64,000 bases of DNA from JBAZKK01 sp041650795. Lineage in GTDB: Bacteria; Omnitrophota; Gorgyraeia; Gygaellales; Profunditerraquicolaceae. Position 1 is the stretch's first letter; the number at the start of each line of letters is the position of its first letter. This document shows, one piece after another, positions 34,674 through 45,201 of the stretch. The stretch lies in assembly GCA_041650795.1 (NCBI GenBank), contig JBAZKK010000003.1, forward strand, positions 1 to 64,000, written 5' to 3'. A program made the position numbers and the translations under genes. Below the pieces are notes generated by a model. That model was not told the origin of the DNA, ran no database searches, and saw only the letters and a program-made list of their open reading frames with translations.

Positions 34674-37600
34674 ATGCTGAAACGTAAAAATTTTGCCAAG
34701 TTTAAAGAGGTTTATGAGCTGCCGCATTTTCTGGATGTGCAGCTTAAATCCTACCAGGAATTCCTGCAGATGTATGCCCCTGCCAAGGAGCGCAAGCCGC
34801 AGGGCCTCCAGGAGGTCTTCGAGGATATATTCCCCGTAGAGGACCAGAACCGTTCGATCCGTCTGGAGTTTATCAGCTATGCGCTGGGCAAACCCAAGTA
34901 CGATATATCTGAAAGCATCCGGCGTTCCGTTACCTATGCCGCGCCGCTTAAGGTAAAATTCCGCCTTATTACGCCCAAGGAAACAAAGGAACAGGATGCT
35001 TATTTCGGCGATATCCCGCTTATGACCGATACCGGAAGCTTCATTATTAACGGGGACGAGAGGGGGGTCATCAATCAGCTGCACCGCTCTCCGGGCGTTT
35101 CCTTTGAAGAAGAGGTTCATCCTACCGGAAAGAAGATATTCTACGGACGCATTATTCCTTACCGCGGGGCATGGCTGGAGTTCAAATACGACCTTAGCGA
35201 TACCATCCTGGCATATATAGATAAAAGGAGAAACTTCCCGGCTACCCAGATCTTGAGAATCCTGGGTTTTTCTACCGATGCCGACATCATCTCTGCCTTC
35301 GGCGGGGTGGAGTATCCGGAGATCGCCAATACCCTGAAGAAAGACTATACCAAGAATAAGGAAGAGGCATTCCTGGATTTTTACCGCAAGATGAAACCTA
35401 CGGAGCCGTTGACCAAAGAGGCTGCCGAAGGCCTTTTTTATAGGTTATTCTTTGACCCTAACCGTTACGACCTGGAGAGGGCCGGCCGTTTTATCCTTAA
35501 TCGTAAACTTGGCATGGACGTATCTTTGGACAAGCGCGTCCTTGATTCTGCCACCGTTATCAAGGTCATAGAGTACTTGATCCGCCTTAATAAAGGCGAA
35601 GGCAAGATAGACGATATCGACCATCTTGGTAACCGCCGCGTACGCACCATCGGAGAATTGGTGCAGAATCAGGTGCGGATTGGACTATCCCGCATCGAGC
35701 GCTCTATCAAGGAACGCTTGAGCATGCTCGGGGACCTCGATAATATCAGCGTTCATTACCTGATTAATTCCAAGCTATTGTCCAATCAGGTCCGTGATTT
35801 CTTTGCCCGCAGCCAGCTCTCCCAGTTTATGGATCAGGTTAACCCCCTGGCAGAAATGACGCACAAGCGCAGATTGAGCGCCTTGGGGCCAGGAGGGCTG
35901 TCGCGCGAGAGGGCGGGATTTGAAGTCCGCGATATCCACTCTTCCCATTACGGCAGGATATGCCCTATTGAAACCCCTGAAGGCCCGAATATCGGATTAA
36001 TCGCATCGCTGAGCACTTATGCCCAGGTTAACTCGCTGGGCTTACTGGAGACCCCTTATCGCAAGGCCGAAGAAGGTAAGGTTACCCGCAAGATTGAATA
36101 CCTCACCGCCGATATCGAAGAGGATAAGGTAATTGCTCAGGCAAACGTGCCTCTTGACAACGATAATTATTTTTCAGAAAAAGAAGTTTCGTGCCGTTAT
36201 AAAGGAGATTTCCCCAAGGTTCCCCCCAAACAGGTGGAATACATGGATGTCTCACCCAAACAGCTCGTTTCGGTAGCAGCTTCCCTTGTTCCGTTTCTAG
36301 AGCATGATGACGCCAACCGCGCCCTGATGGGGGCGAATATGCAGCGGCAGGGAGTGCCGTTGATGTTCCCAGAGTCCCCGATCGTAGGCACCATGATGGA
36401 GGCTAAGGTCGCCCGAGATTCCGGTACCGTCCTGGTAGCGGAGGAGTCCGGTAAGGTTACTTACGTGGACGCCTCATCCGTGGCCGTAGGAAAGCATATA
36501 TATCATCTCAGGAAATTTATCCGCACCAATGCAGACACCTGCGTGAACCAGCGCCCTATCGTGAAACTGGGCGAACACGTAGAAAAAGGACAGGTTATCG
36601 CGGACGGCGCCGCTACCCAGGACGGAGAGCTGGCGTTGGGCAGAAACCTCCTGGTTGCCTTTATGCCATGGAGGGGGTATAACTTTGAAGACGCCATTCT
36701 TGTCAATGAGAAGGTAGCAAAGGAAGACGTTTTTACCTCTATTCACATCGAGAAGTTCGAAGTAGAGGCCATTGAGACCCGGTTAGGAAACGAAGAGATT
36801 ACCTCCGACATACCCAATGTCAGCGAAGAGTCCCTGAAGAACCTGGATGAGTATGGTATTATACGCCTGGGGGCAGAGGTCGGCCCCGGAGACATATTGG
36901 TCGGTAAGGTTACCCCTAAAACCGAAACGGAGCTTTCTCCCGAAGAAAGGTTGCTGCGCGCGATATTCGGCGAAAAGGCCAGCGATGTGCGCGACACCTC
37001 GCTGACAGTTCCCCCTGGAGTGGAAGGCATAGTGGTGGATGTGCATCTATTCCAGCGCAAGGAGCGCGGCCGCAAAAGCAAGGAAGAAAAAAGTAAGGAA
37101 TTAGCCAAGATCAAGGAATTAAAGGCCTACTATAAACAAGAGATAGATTTTCTGCAGAATGAGAGAGTCGCCCGCCTTTCACAGCTTTTGGGAGTGGATA
37201 AAAAGAAGGTAGAGAAACTTGATTTCAGCGATAACGAAGAGGCCAAGATTCTGGTTGCGTCTTTTGACGAGCAGATGCAGGAGCTCTTGACAGAGCAGGA
37301 CCAGGAGATTGAAAAAGTCAAGCGCGGCGATGAATTGCCTCCCGGGGTACTTAAGAGGGTAGTGGTATATATCGCTACCAAACGCAGGCTTTCCGAGGGT
37401 GATAAGCTTGCCGGCAGGCACGGCAATAAAGGCGTAGTGGCACGCATCCTGCCCGAGCAGGATATGCCGTTTTTGCCTGATGGCACGCCGGTAGATATAG
37501 TGCTCAACCCTTTAGGCGTTCCTTCGCGTATGAATGTCGGACAGATCCTGGAGACACACCTGGGCTGGGCGGCTAAGGTCATGGGTATTAAGGTAGGGAC

Positions 37601-38090
37601 TCCGGTTTTTGACGGCGCGACAGAAACAGAGATTAAGGAAATGCTCAAGAAAGCCGGGCTTCCGGAAGACGGCAAGATTACGGTTTACGACGGCTATACC
37701 GGAGAGCAGTTTGACCAGAAGGTAACAGTGGGCTACATCTATATAATGAAGCTGATACACCTGGTTGACGAAAAGATACATGCCCGTTCCATCGGGCCAT
37801 ATTCCCTGGTTACGCAGCAACCCCTGGGAGGAAAAGCGCAGTTCGGAGGACAGAGGTTGGGTGAGATGGAGGTTTGGGCTCTGGAGGCATATGGCGCTGC
37901 ATTTACCCTGCAGGAGATGCTTACGGTCAAGAGCGATGATGTTGCCGGCAGGACCCGTATCTATGAAGCGATTGTAAAGGGGGAGCAGCGTCTTACGCAC
38001 GGGGTTCCGGAATCGTTCAACGTCTTGGTAAAGGAACTCCGGGGTTTGTGCCTTGATATTTCCCTTGAGAAAACTAAAGGTAAAAAATAA
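34674..38090 (+). CDS. rpoB: RNA polymerase beta subunit
   Basis: Catalytic core subunit of 1138 residues, short for the family and free of large lineage insertions. Conserved parts include the rifampicin region FFARSQLSQFMDQVNPLAEMTHKRRLSALGPGG, AYGAAFTLQEMLTVKSDD and the catalytic-core GDKLAGRHGNKGVVA. The C-terminus ends LCLDISLEKTKGKK. The stop overlaps the rpoC start by one base. Confidence 0.98.
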   Translation: MLKRKNFAKFKEVYELPHFLDVQLKSYQEFLQMYAPAKERKPQGLQEVFEDIFPVEDQNRSIRLEFISYALGKPKYDISESIRRSVTYAAPLKVKFRLITPKETKEQDAYFGDIPLMTDTGSFIINGDERGVINQLHRSPGVSFEEEVHPTGKKIFYGRIIPYRGAWLEFKYDLSDTILAYIDKRRNFPATQILRILGFSTDADIISAFGGVEYPEIANTLKKDYTKNKEEAFLDFYRKMKPTEPLTKEAAEGLFYRLFFDPNRYDLERAGRFILNRKLGMDVSLDKRVLDSATVIKVIEYLIRLNKGEGKIDDIDHLGNRRVRTIGELVQNQVRIGLSRIERSIKERLSMLGDLDNISVHYLINSKLLSNQVRDFFARSQLSQFMDQVNPLAEMTHKRRLSALGPGGLSRERAGFEVRDIHSSHYGRICPIETPEGPNIGLIASLSTYAQVNSLGLLETPYRKAEEGKVTRKIEYLTADIEEDKVIAQANVPLDNDNYFSEKEVSCRYKGDFPKVPPKQVEYMDVSPKQLVSVAASLVPFLEHDDANRALMGANMQRQGVPLMFPESPIVGTMMEAKVARDSGTVLVAEESGKVTYVDASSVAVGKHIYHLRKFIRTNADTCVNQRPIVKLGEHVEKGQVIADGAATQDGELALGRNLLVAFMPWRGYNFEDAILVNEKVAKEDVFTSIHIEKFEVEAIETRLGNEEITSDIPNVSEESLKNLDEYGIIRLGAEVGPGDILVGKVTPKTETELSPEERLLRAIFGEKASDVRDTSLTVPPGVEGIVVDVHLFQRKERGRKSKEEKSKELAKIKELKAYYKQEIDFLQNERVARLSQLLGVDKKKVEKLDFSDNEEAKILVASFDEQMQELLTEQDQEIEKVKRGDELPPGVLKRVVVYIATKRRLSEGDKLAGRHGNKGVVARILPEQDMPFLPDGTPVDIVLNPLGVPSRMNVGQILETHLGWAAKVMGIKVGTPVFDGATETEIKEMLKKAGLPEDGKITVYDGYTGEQFDQKVTVGYIYIMKLIHLVDEKIHARSIGPYSLVTQQPLGGKAQFGGQRLGEMEVWALEAYGAAFTLQEMLTVKSDDVAGRTRIYEAIVKGEQRLTHGVPESFNVLVKELRGLCLDISLEKTKGKK

Positions 38091-41000
38091 TGGAAGAACT
38101 TACGCAGTTTGACAGCATAGCTATCAAGATAGCCTCTCCCGAAACCATACGCTCCTGGTCTAAGGGCGAAGTCAAGAAGGCGGAGACCATCAACTACCGC
38201 ACCTTAAAGCCGGAAAAGGACGGCCTTTTCTGCGAAAAGATTTTCGGGCCGGTCCGCGACTGGGAATGCAACTGCGGTAAATACAAGGGGATTAAATTCA
38301 AAGGCATTACCTGCGACCGCTGCGGGGTTACCGTGGAGCATTCTTCCGTCAGAAGGGAACGCATGGGGCATATTGACCTGGCGGCCCCCGTTACGCACAT
38401 CTGGTTTTTTAAGACTGTCCCCAGCAAGCTTTCCGCTCTCCTCAATATGAGCCTCAGGGATCTAGAGAAGGTTATTTATTACGAAGAGTATGTGGTAATT
38501 GACCCCGGTAACACGCCGCTTAAGAAAAAAGAGCTTCTTACAGAGGATAAATACCAAGAGGCGCTTCGTAATTACGGCTCTAATTTTAAAGCCAAGATAG
38601 GGGCTGAGGCGGTGCGGGACCTCCTAAGGGAGATAGACCTCGAGGATTACTGCCGCAAGCTTCATCGCGAGCTGGCTAAATCCAAAGAAATACTCAATAA
38701 CCGCAAGATACTTAAGTCTCTTAAGATTGCGGAGGATTTCAAGAAATCAGGGAATAAGCCCGAGTGGATAATCATGGAGGTCCTTCCGGTTATCCCCCCG
38801 GACTTGAGGCCCCTCGTTCCCCTGGAGGGCGGAAGGTTCGCTTCCTCTGACCTTAATGATTTATACCGCAGGGTTATCAACCGTAACAACCGTTTAAAAA
38901 AGCTGATTGAACTGAATGCGCCTGAGATTATAGTGCGCAATGAAAAACGCATGTTGCAGGAAGCGGTAGATGCGCTTCTTGATAACGGCAGGCACGGCAA
39001 ACCGGTAATGGGGGGCAGCCAGCGGCCGCTAAAATCACTTTCGGACATGCTCAAAGGCAAACAGGGAAGGTTCAGGCAGAATCTTCTTGGTAAGCGCGTA
39101 GATTATTCCGGACGTTCCGTAATAGTCGTAGGCCCCGAGCTTAAGCTCAACGAGTGCGGGCTGCCGAAGCAGATGGCCCTGGAATTATTCGAGCCGTTCA
39201 TCATCAAGAAATTGAGGGAAAAAGGGTTCGTGCACACTATCAAAGGCGCGCGCCGCATGGTGGAGCACGGCAAGATCGAGGTTTGGGATATACTGGATGA
39301 GGTGATCAAAGACCACCCCGTGCTTTTGAACCGCGCCCCAACCCTGCACCGCCTTAGCATCCAGGCATTCCAACCGGTTTTAATCGAAGGCCGCTCCATC
39401 AAAATTCACCCCCTGGTATGCACCGCTTTTAACGCTGATTTTGACGGAGACCAGATGGCGGTACACGTGCCGTTATCTTTGGAGTCGCAGTTGGAAGCCA
39501 AAATCCTGATGCTTTCCGTCAATAATGTTTTTTCTCCTGCAGACGGCAGGCCTATCCTTAACCCTACCCAGGACATAATCCTGGGGACAGCATACCTGAC
39601 CAAGGAAAAAACCGGATGCCGCGGAGAAGGCAGGATATTCGCCAGTCCCGATGAGGTGCTGGTTGCCTACGGAGACCGCGAGGTAGAGCTGCACGCCAAG
39701 ATTAAGGTCCGCATAGACAACACCTTCGAGTTGGAAGAGGGTAAGTTCGTTAACGAAAGAAAGATTATCGATACAACTGTCGGCCGCATAGTATTGAACC
39801 AGGCCCTTCCGACAGGGTTCGGGTTCGTGAATAAAGAAGTTAACAAGAAGAATATGGGCATCATCGTAACCGAATGCTACAATCGTTTCGGCCACCAACG
39901 TACCATTCAACTGCTTGACGATATGAAGAGGCTGGGATTTGAATACGCCACCCTGGGCGGCATCTCTATCGGCATAGACGATATGACTATACCACAGGCC
40001 AAGGAAGAGGTCTTGAAGGAAGCCAAGCAGGAGATAGCCAAGGTAGAAGACCAGTACCGCAAAGGCATCATTACGGACAGGGAGCGCTACAATAAGGTTA
40101 TCGACGTATGGACCCACGCTACCGACCGCGTTTCCGACCTTCTCTTTAAAGAGATGCCCCCGTTCAATCCTATATTCATGATGGCGGATTCCGGGGCGAG
40201 GGGGTCAAGGTTGCAGGTTAGGCAGCTTGCCGGTATGCGCGGTCTGATGGCCAAGCCTTCCGGAGAGATTATCGAGAGCCCTATTACCGCAAATTTCCGC
40301 GAGGGGCTGACGGTGCTGGAATACTTCATTTCCACCCATGGCGCACGCAAGGGTCTGGCGGACACTGCGCTTAAGACCGCGGACGCCGGCTACCTTACCC
40401 GCAGGCTGGTTGACGTTGCCCAGGAGGTTATTGTTACTGAGGAAGACTGCGGCACGCTAAACGGCATTACGGTTTCCGCCATTATTGAGGGCGATGAAGT
40501 GGTGGTAAGCCTAAAGGACCGCATCGTCGGAAGAGTGGCCCTCGATAATATCGTAGATATCATAAGTGATGAGGTGATTGTAGAGCAGGGTTCCGAGATT
40601 ACCGAGGAAAAGGCGGATATGATTGAGAGACTCGGCATTGAAAAAATCCGCATCCGCAGCGCCCTTACCTGCGAGTCGGAGAGAGGGGTATGCACCAAGT
40701 GTTACGGCAGGAACCTGGCAACCGGCAGGCTTGTAGAGACGGGAGAGGCAGTGGGCGTTATTGCAGCCCAAAGCATCGGCGAACCCGGCACCCAGCTGAC
40801 GATGAGAACCTTCCATATCGGAGGCACTGCTTCCAGAATCGTTGCACAATCGTTTTTAAAATCTAAAAATAAAGGCGTCGTTAAATATCACAGCTTAAGG
40901 ACCGTGCCCAAGAATAAGGAGTTTATTGTCCTTAACCGCAACGGTTCCATCAGCATTAACGATAAGCAGGGAAGAGAGTTGGAACGTTACCCCGTGCCTC

Positions 41001-42139
41001 AGGGCGCATTTATCAATATTGCCGACGGGGACGAGGTTGCCAAAGGCGTCTCATACGTACGCTGGGACCCCTATACCTTCCCCATCCTTACCGAGGTCGG
41101 CGGACAGGTTAAGTACGAGGACCTAGTTGATGACGTGACCGTCAAGGAAGAGCTCAACCCGGTTACTAAGATTACCGAGCGCGTGATTGTGGAGCATAAG
41201 CAGGAATATCATCCGCAGATTATCGTTCTTAACGAGAAGAAAGAGGTTATGGGGATATACCCTCTTGCCATCGGTTCTCATATCCTGGTGAAAGACGGCC
41301 AGAAGGTTGAAGGCGGAGATCTCCTGGCCAAGATACCGAGGGTGGTAGTTAAGACCAGGGATATCACCGGCGGTCTTCCCAGGGTTGCCGAGTTATTCGA
41401 GGCGCGCCGTCCAAAGGACCCCGCGGTTATCAGCGAGATAGACGGTTTTGTAGAATTCGGCGAAAGTAAAAAAGGGCAACGCATCATCATCGTGCGTTCT
41501 GCCACGGGGATGCAGAAGGAATACCTTATCCCGCACGGCAAGCACCCCAATGTTTATAAAGGCGACAGGGTGGAGGCCGGACAGCAGCTTACCGACGGCC
41601 CGATTGTTCTGCAGGATATCCTAAGGGTATGCGGCGATAAGGTCCTGCAGGAATACCTTGTTAACGAGGTCCAGGAGGTCTATCGCCTGCAGGGCGTGCA
41701 TATCAACGATAAGCACATTGAGTTAATAATCAGGCAGATGCTTAAAAAAGTAAAGATTGAGGATCCCGGCGATACCAGTTTTCTCGCTTCCGAGCACGTT
41801 GACAAATGGACATTCCAGAAGGAGAACAGCCGGGTGATTAAGAAAGGCGGCAAGCCCGCAGTGGCAACCCCGTTATTACTTGGTATTACCAAGGCGTCTT
41901 TGACTACCGAAAGTTTTATTTCTGCCGCCAGCTTCCAGGAGACTACCCGCGTTCTTACCGACGCCGCAGCAGCCGGCAAGAGCGATGAATTGTTCGGGTT
42001 AAAGGAAAACGTTATCGTAGGCCATCTTATCCCGGCAGGCACGGGTTTTCATACGCACCGCGAGATTGAAATAGTAAAGAGCGCCGAAGAGGCTGCGCCT
42101 GAGGCCCAAGAGGCCGCGCAGGAAAAGGTAAAGGCTTAA
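38090..42139 (+). CDS. rpoC: RNA polymerase beta' subunit
   Basis: Catalytic core subunit of 1349 residues. The zinc ribbon is CNCGKYKGIKFKGITCDRC (about 60-80). The three magnesium-binding aspartates are in NADFDGDQM near residue 448. A second zinc site, CESERGVCTKCYGRN, lies near 861. Trigger-loop and bridge-helix segments (MADSGARGS, GLMAKPSGEIIE) are intact. The C-terminus ends in a short Ala/Glu-rich tail that looks disordered. Confidence 0.98.
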   Translation: MEELTQFDSIAIKIASPETIRSWSKGEVKKAETINYRTLKPEKDGLFCEKIFGPVRDWECNCGKYKGIKFKGITCDRCGVTVEHSSVRRERMGHIDLAAPVTHIWFFKTVPSKLSALLNMSLRDLEKVIYYEEYVVIDPGNTPLKKKELLTEDKYQEALRNYGSNFKAKIGAEAVRDLLREIDLEDYCRKLHRELAKSKEILNNRKILKSLKIAEDFKKSGNKPEWIIMEVLPVIPPDLRPLVPLEGGRFASSDLNDLYRRVINRNNRLKKLIELNAPEIIVRNEKRMLQEAVDALLDNGRHGKPVMGGSQRPLKSLSDMLKGKQGRFRQNLLGKRVDYSGRSVIVVGPELKLNECGLPKQMALELFEPFIIKKLREKGFVHTIKGARRMVEHGKIEVWDILDEVIKDHPVLLNRAPTLHRLSIQAFQPVLIEGRSIKIHPLVCTAFNADFDGDQMAVHVPLSLESQLEAKILMLSVNNVFSPADGRPILNPTQDIILGTAYLTKEKTGCRGEGRIFASPDEVLVAYGDREVELHAKIKVRIDNTFELEEGKFVNERKIIDTTVGRIVLNQALPTGFGFVNKEVNKKNMGIIVTECYNRFGHQRTIQLLDDMKRLGFEYATLGGISIGIDDMTIPQAKEEVLKEAKQEIAKVEDQYRKGIITDRERYNKVIDVWTHATDRVSDLLFKEMPPFNPIFMMADSGARGSRLQVRQLAGMRGLMAKPSGEIIESPITANFREGLTVLEYFISTHGARKGLADTALKTADAGYLTRRLVDVAQEVIVTEEDCGTLNGITVSAIIEGDEVVVSLKDRIVGRVALDNIVDIISDEVIVEQGSEITEEKADMIERLGIEKIRIRSALTCESERGVCTKCYGRNLATGRLVETGEAVGVIAAQSIGEPGTQLTMRTFHIGGTASRIVAQSFLKSKNKGVVKYHSLRTVPKNKEFIVLNRNGSISINDKQGRELERYPVPQGAFINIADGDEVAKGVSYVRWDPYTFPILTEVGGQVKYEDLVDDVTVKEELNPVTKITERVIVEHKQEYHPQIIVLNEKKEVMGIYPLAIGSHILVKDGQKVEGGDLLAKIPRVVVKTRDITGGLPRVAELFEARRPKDPAVISEIDGFVEFGESKKGQRIIIVRSATGMQKEYLIPHGKHPNVYKGDRVEAGQQLTDGPIVLQDILRVCGDKVLQEYLVNEVQEVYRLQGVHINDKHIELIIRQMLKKVKIEDPGDTSFLASEHVDKWTFQKENSRVIKKGGKPAVATPLLLGITKASLTTESFISAASFQETTRVLTDAAAAGKSDELFGLKENVIVGHLIPAGTGFHTHREIEIVKSAEEAAPEAQEAAQEKVKA

Positions 42140-42145
42140 AAACAT

Positions 42146-42523
42146 ATGCCGACAATTTCACAGCTTATAAAATCAGGCAGGAGCTTAAAGAAGAAAAAGA
42201 CCAAGTCGCCCGCATTAAAGGCCTGTCCCCAGAGACGAGGGGTATGCCTGCAGGTGCGTACCATGACCCCAAAAAAACCGAATTCCGCTCTCAGGAAAAT
42301 CGCCAGGGTCAGGCTTACTACCGGAATCGAGGTAACCTCCTATATACCTGGCGAAGGCCACAATCTTCAGGAGCACTCGATTGTCCTGGTAAGGGGCGGG
42401 CGCGTCAAGGATTTGCCTGGCGTACGTTACCATATCGTAAGAGGCACGCTTGACACTGCCGGGGTTAATCAGCGCAAAAAATCGCGTTCGAAATACGGGG
42501 CCAAGAGGCCAAAACAGCAGTAG
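42146..42523 (+). CDS. rpsL: 30S ribosomal protein S12
   Basis: Decoding-centre protein of 125 residues. MPTISQLIKSGR is the usual N-terminus; TPKKPNSALRKIARVRL and the GGRVKDLPGVRYHIVRGTLD loop carry the residues where streptomycin resistance arises, here wild type (Lys in PKKPN and GRVKD). Starts the str-type block 6 bases after rpoC. Confidence 0.98.
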   Translation: MPTISQLIKSGRSLKKKKTKSPALKACPQRRGVCLQVRTMTPKKPNSALRKIARVRLTTGIEVTSYIPGEGHNLQEHSIVLVRGGRVKDLPGVRYHIVRGTLDTAGVNQRKKSRSKYGAKRPKQQ

Positions 42524-42539
42524 GAGCTTATAATAAGCC

Positions 42540-43010
42540 ATGAGAAGAAGAAGGGCACCGGCAAGAGAGATCCTAGCAGATCCGAAATTTAACAGCAAGA
42601 TAGTCTCCAAGTTCGTCAACATGGTGATGGTAAAAGGGAAAAAACCTCTTGCCGAGAAGATTGTTTACGGTGCATTTGAGATCGTTAAGAAAAAGCTCAA
42701 TGAGCCGGATGCCATCAAGGTTTTTAATAAGGCCTTGGATAACGTGCGCCCGCGCTTGGAGGTGAAACCCCGCAGGGTAGGAGGCGCTACCTACCAGGTG
42801 CCCATAGAGGTTAGGCAGGAGCGCGGGGTTTCCATTGCCTTGCGATGGATACGTGATTTTGCAAAAGGCAAAAAAGGCCGTCCCATGAAAGAGAAGCTGG
42901 CTGACGAGATCATTGATGCCTACAAGGGTGAGGGGGCGGCGATTAAAAAGAGGGACGATACCCATAAGATGGCCGAGTCCAACAAGGCCTTTGCGCATTT
43001 TAGATGGTGA
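42540..43010 (+). CDS. rpsG: 30S ribosomal protein S7
   Basis: Primary 16S rRNA-binding protein of the head, 156 residues. MRRRRAPAREILADPKFNSK, VRPRLEVKPRRVGGATYQVP and the C-terminal HKMAESNKAFAHFRW are typical. In E. coli S7 represses the str operon; no regulatory structure is evident in the 16-base gap before it. Confidence 0.98.
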   Translation: MRRRRAPAREILADPKFNSKIVSKFVNMVMVKGKKPLAEKIVYGAFEIVKKKLNEPDAIKVFNKALDNVRPRLEVKPRRVGGATYQVPIEVRQERGVSIALRWIRDFAKGKKGRPMKEKLADEIIDAYKGEGAAIKKRDDTHKMAESNKAFAHFRW

Positions 43011-43073
43011 TAGGGCTATGAATGCCTAACGGCTGACATGAGAATATCGTCGCTTATAGAAGAACCGGGAAGA

Positions 43074-45170
43074 ATGAGAAAAATACCTTTAGAAAAATTA
43101 AGAAATATAGGCATTATCGCGCACATCGATGCCGGTAAAACCACCACTACCGAACGCATCCTTTTTTATACCGGCAGGACTTATAAGATCGGCGAGGTAG
43201 ACGAGGGCACCGCAACCATGGACTGGATGGTCCAGGAGCAGGAGAGAGGCATTACCATTACCTCCGCCTGCACTAACTGCGGGTGGAAGGATTATAGCAT
43301 TAATATTATTGATACGCCCGGCCACGTGGATTTTACCGTAGAGGTGGAAAGGTCGCTGAAGGTGCTTGACGGGGCGGTAGTGGTATTCTGCGGGGTAGGG
43401 GGAGTTGAACCGCAATCCGAAACCGTCTGGCGCCAGGCCGACCGTTATAATGTCCCGCGCATCGCATTTGTCAATAAGATGGACCGCACGGGGGCGAATT
43501 TTCCCGAAGTTGTCCGGCAGATGCACCAGAGATTAGGAGCCAATGCCGCGGCAGTGCAGTTGCCTTACGGCAGCGAGAGCGGTTTTAAGGGCGTAGTGGA
43601 TGTTATCGAACGCAAATTCATATCTTATAGCGACGAAAGCGGCAAGGAGTTTGAGGTAAAGGAAGTGCCGCAGGAGATGCTAAAAGAACTGGATAAGTGC
43701 CATGAGTTATTGCTAGAGAGGCTCTCCGAGGTAGACGATTCGATAATGGATAAATTTGTGCATAATAAGCCGATTTCGGCAAAGGAAACCAAGGACGCTA
43801 TCCGCAAGGGGGTAATAGCCAATAAATTCGTTCCGGTCCTCTGCGGCTCTTCTTTTCGCAACAAAGGGATACAGCCGCTCTTGGACGCCGTCTGCGATTA
43901 CCTGCCGTCACCCGAGGACCTTCCTTCCATAAAAGGGATTAACCCGGAAACCGAGCAGTTCGAAGAAATTGTGGTTTCCGACGAGGCGCCTTTCTGCGCG
44001 TTGTGTTTCAAGGTGGCTACCGACCCTTACGTAGGCAGGATTAATTACATCCGCGTATATTCCGGGACCTTGAAGAGCGGCTCTTTCGTATACAACGCCA
44101 ACAAGATGACGCGGGAGCGCATTACGAAGCTGGTGCGCATGCATGCCAATGACCAGGAGATTATCGAAGAGGTAATGACCGGCGGGATTGCCGCGGCAGT
44201 AGGATTGAAAGAGACCAAGACCGGCGATACCCTTTGCGATGAGAATAATCCGATATTGATCGAGGCGATGCGTTTCCCCGAGCCGGTAATCCAGCAGGCC
44301 ATTGAGCCAAAAACCAAGCAGGACCAGGAAAAGCTCGGGATGGCCCTGCATAAATTGGCGGAAGAGGATCCGTCTTTCAGGGTAACGTATAATCAGGAGA
44401 CCGGCCAGACCATTATTGCCGGCATGGGGCAGTTGCACCTCGATATTATTATCGACCGCATCTTAAGGGAATTTAACGTCGAGGCCCAGTTTGGCCTGCC
44501 GCAGGTCGCTTACCGCGAGACCATTACCAAAAAAATCATATCCACCGGCAAGTTCGTGCAGCAGAGCGGCGGGCGCGGGCAATACGGCCACGTAGTCGTA
44601 GAGATGAAGCCGCAGGAAACCCCCGGCAAAGGAATCACCTTCGAGGATAAGATTAAGGGGGGGGCCATACCGCGCGAATTTATCTCGTCGGTAAAAGAGG
44701 GGGTTTTTGACGCCGCAAAAACAGGCGTTCTTGCCGGATATCCCGCCACGGACATCGAGGTAATATTGGTTGACGGTTCCTACCATGAGGTGGATTCCTC
44801 GGAGCTGGCATTCAAGATGGCGGCCGCCATCGCTTTTACGGACGGCGCCAAAAAGGCCCATCCGGTGCTCCTGGAGCCGATTATGGATATGGAGGTAGTT
44901 GTGCCGGAGGAGTACATGGGCGTAATCATCGGCGATTTGAACTCCAGACGTGCCAAGATCGTGTCCTTGTCAAACCGCAGTAATCTCAGGATCATCAGGG
45001 CGCACGTTCCTCTCGCCGAGATATTTAATTACGCCACGATATCGCGCTCCTTGACACAAGGCCGCGCATCCTATACAATGGAGCCCTCGTATTACGCCGA
45101 GGTGCCTTCACATATAGCAGAGAAGATTACAGCTGGTTTTTCATCGTCAAATCAGAGAAGGACCGTTTAG
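43074..45170 (+). CDS. fusA: Elongation factor G
   Basis: Translocation GTPase. Start ATG 43074 gives MRKIPLEKLRNIGIIAHIDAGKTTTTER, the standard N-terminus and G1 motif; an in-frame ATG at 43038 would add 12 residues with no family support, and neither start has a strong ribosome site. G2 RGITITSA, G3 DTPGHVDF and G4 NKMDRTGAN are intact. About 698 residues. The C-terminal domain has QGRASYTMEPSYYAEVP, which also encodes a promoter-like sequence for tuf. Confidence 0.96.
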   Translation: MRKIPLEKLRNIGIIAHIDAGKTTTTERILFYTGRTYKIGEVDEGTATMDWMVQEQERGITITSACTNCGWKDYSINIIDTPGHVDFTVEVERSLKVLDGAVVVFCGVGGVEPQSETVWRQADRYNVPRIAFVNKMDRTGANFPEVVRQMHQRLGANAAAVQLPYGSESGFKGVVDVIERKFISYSDESGKEFEVKEVPQEMLKELDKCHELLLERLSEVDDSIMDKFVHNKPISAKETKDAIRKGVIANKFVPVLCGSSFRNKGIQPLLDAVCDYLPSPEDLPSIKGINPETEQFEEIVVSDEAPFCALCFKVATDPYVGRINYIRVYSGTLKSGSFVYNANKMTRERITKLVRMHANDQEIIEEVMTGGIAAAVGLKETKTGDTLCDENNPILIEAMRFPEPVIQQAIEPKTKQDQEKLGMALHKLAEEDPSFRVTYNQETGQTIIAGMGQLHLDIIIDRILREFNVEAQFGLPQVAYRETITKKIISTGKFVQQSGGRGQYGHVVVEMKPQETPGKGITFEDKIKGGAIPREFISSVKEGVFDAAKTGVLAGYPATDIEVILVDGSYHEVDSSELAFKMAAAIAFTDGAKKAHPVLLEPIMDMEVVVPEEYMGVIIGDLNSRRAKIVSLSNRSNLRIIRAHVPLAEIFNYATISRSLTQGRASYTMEPSYYAEVPSHIAEKITAGFSSSNQRRTV
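45051..45079 (+). promoter_or_regulatory. Internal promoter candidate for tuf within fusA
   Basis: TTGACA (45051-45056), 17 bases, TACAAT (45074-45079), inside the codons for SLTQGRASYTM of EF-G. Predicted start near 45086, about 115 bases before tuf. The peptide is conserved, so chance cannot be excluded, but the match is 11 of 12. Confidence 0.45.
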
Positions 45171-45201
45171 ATTTGGATACCCAACAACAGGAGGTGCTGT
45201 A

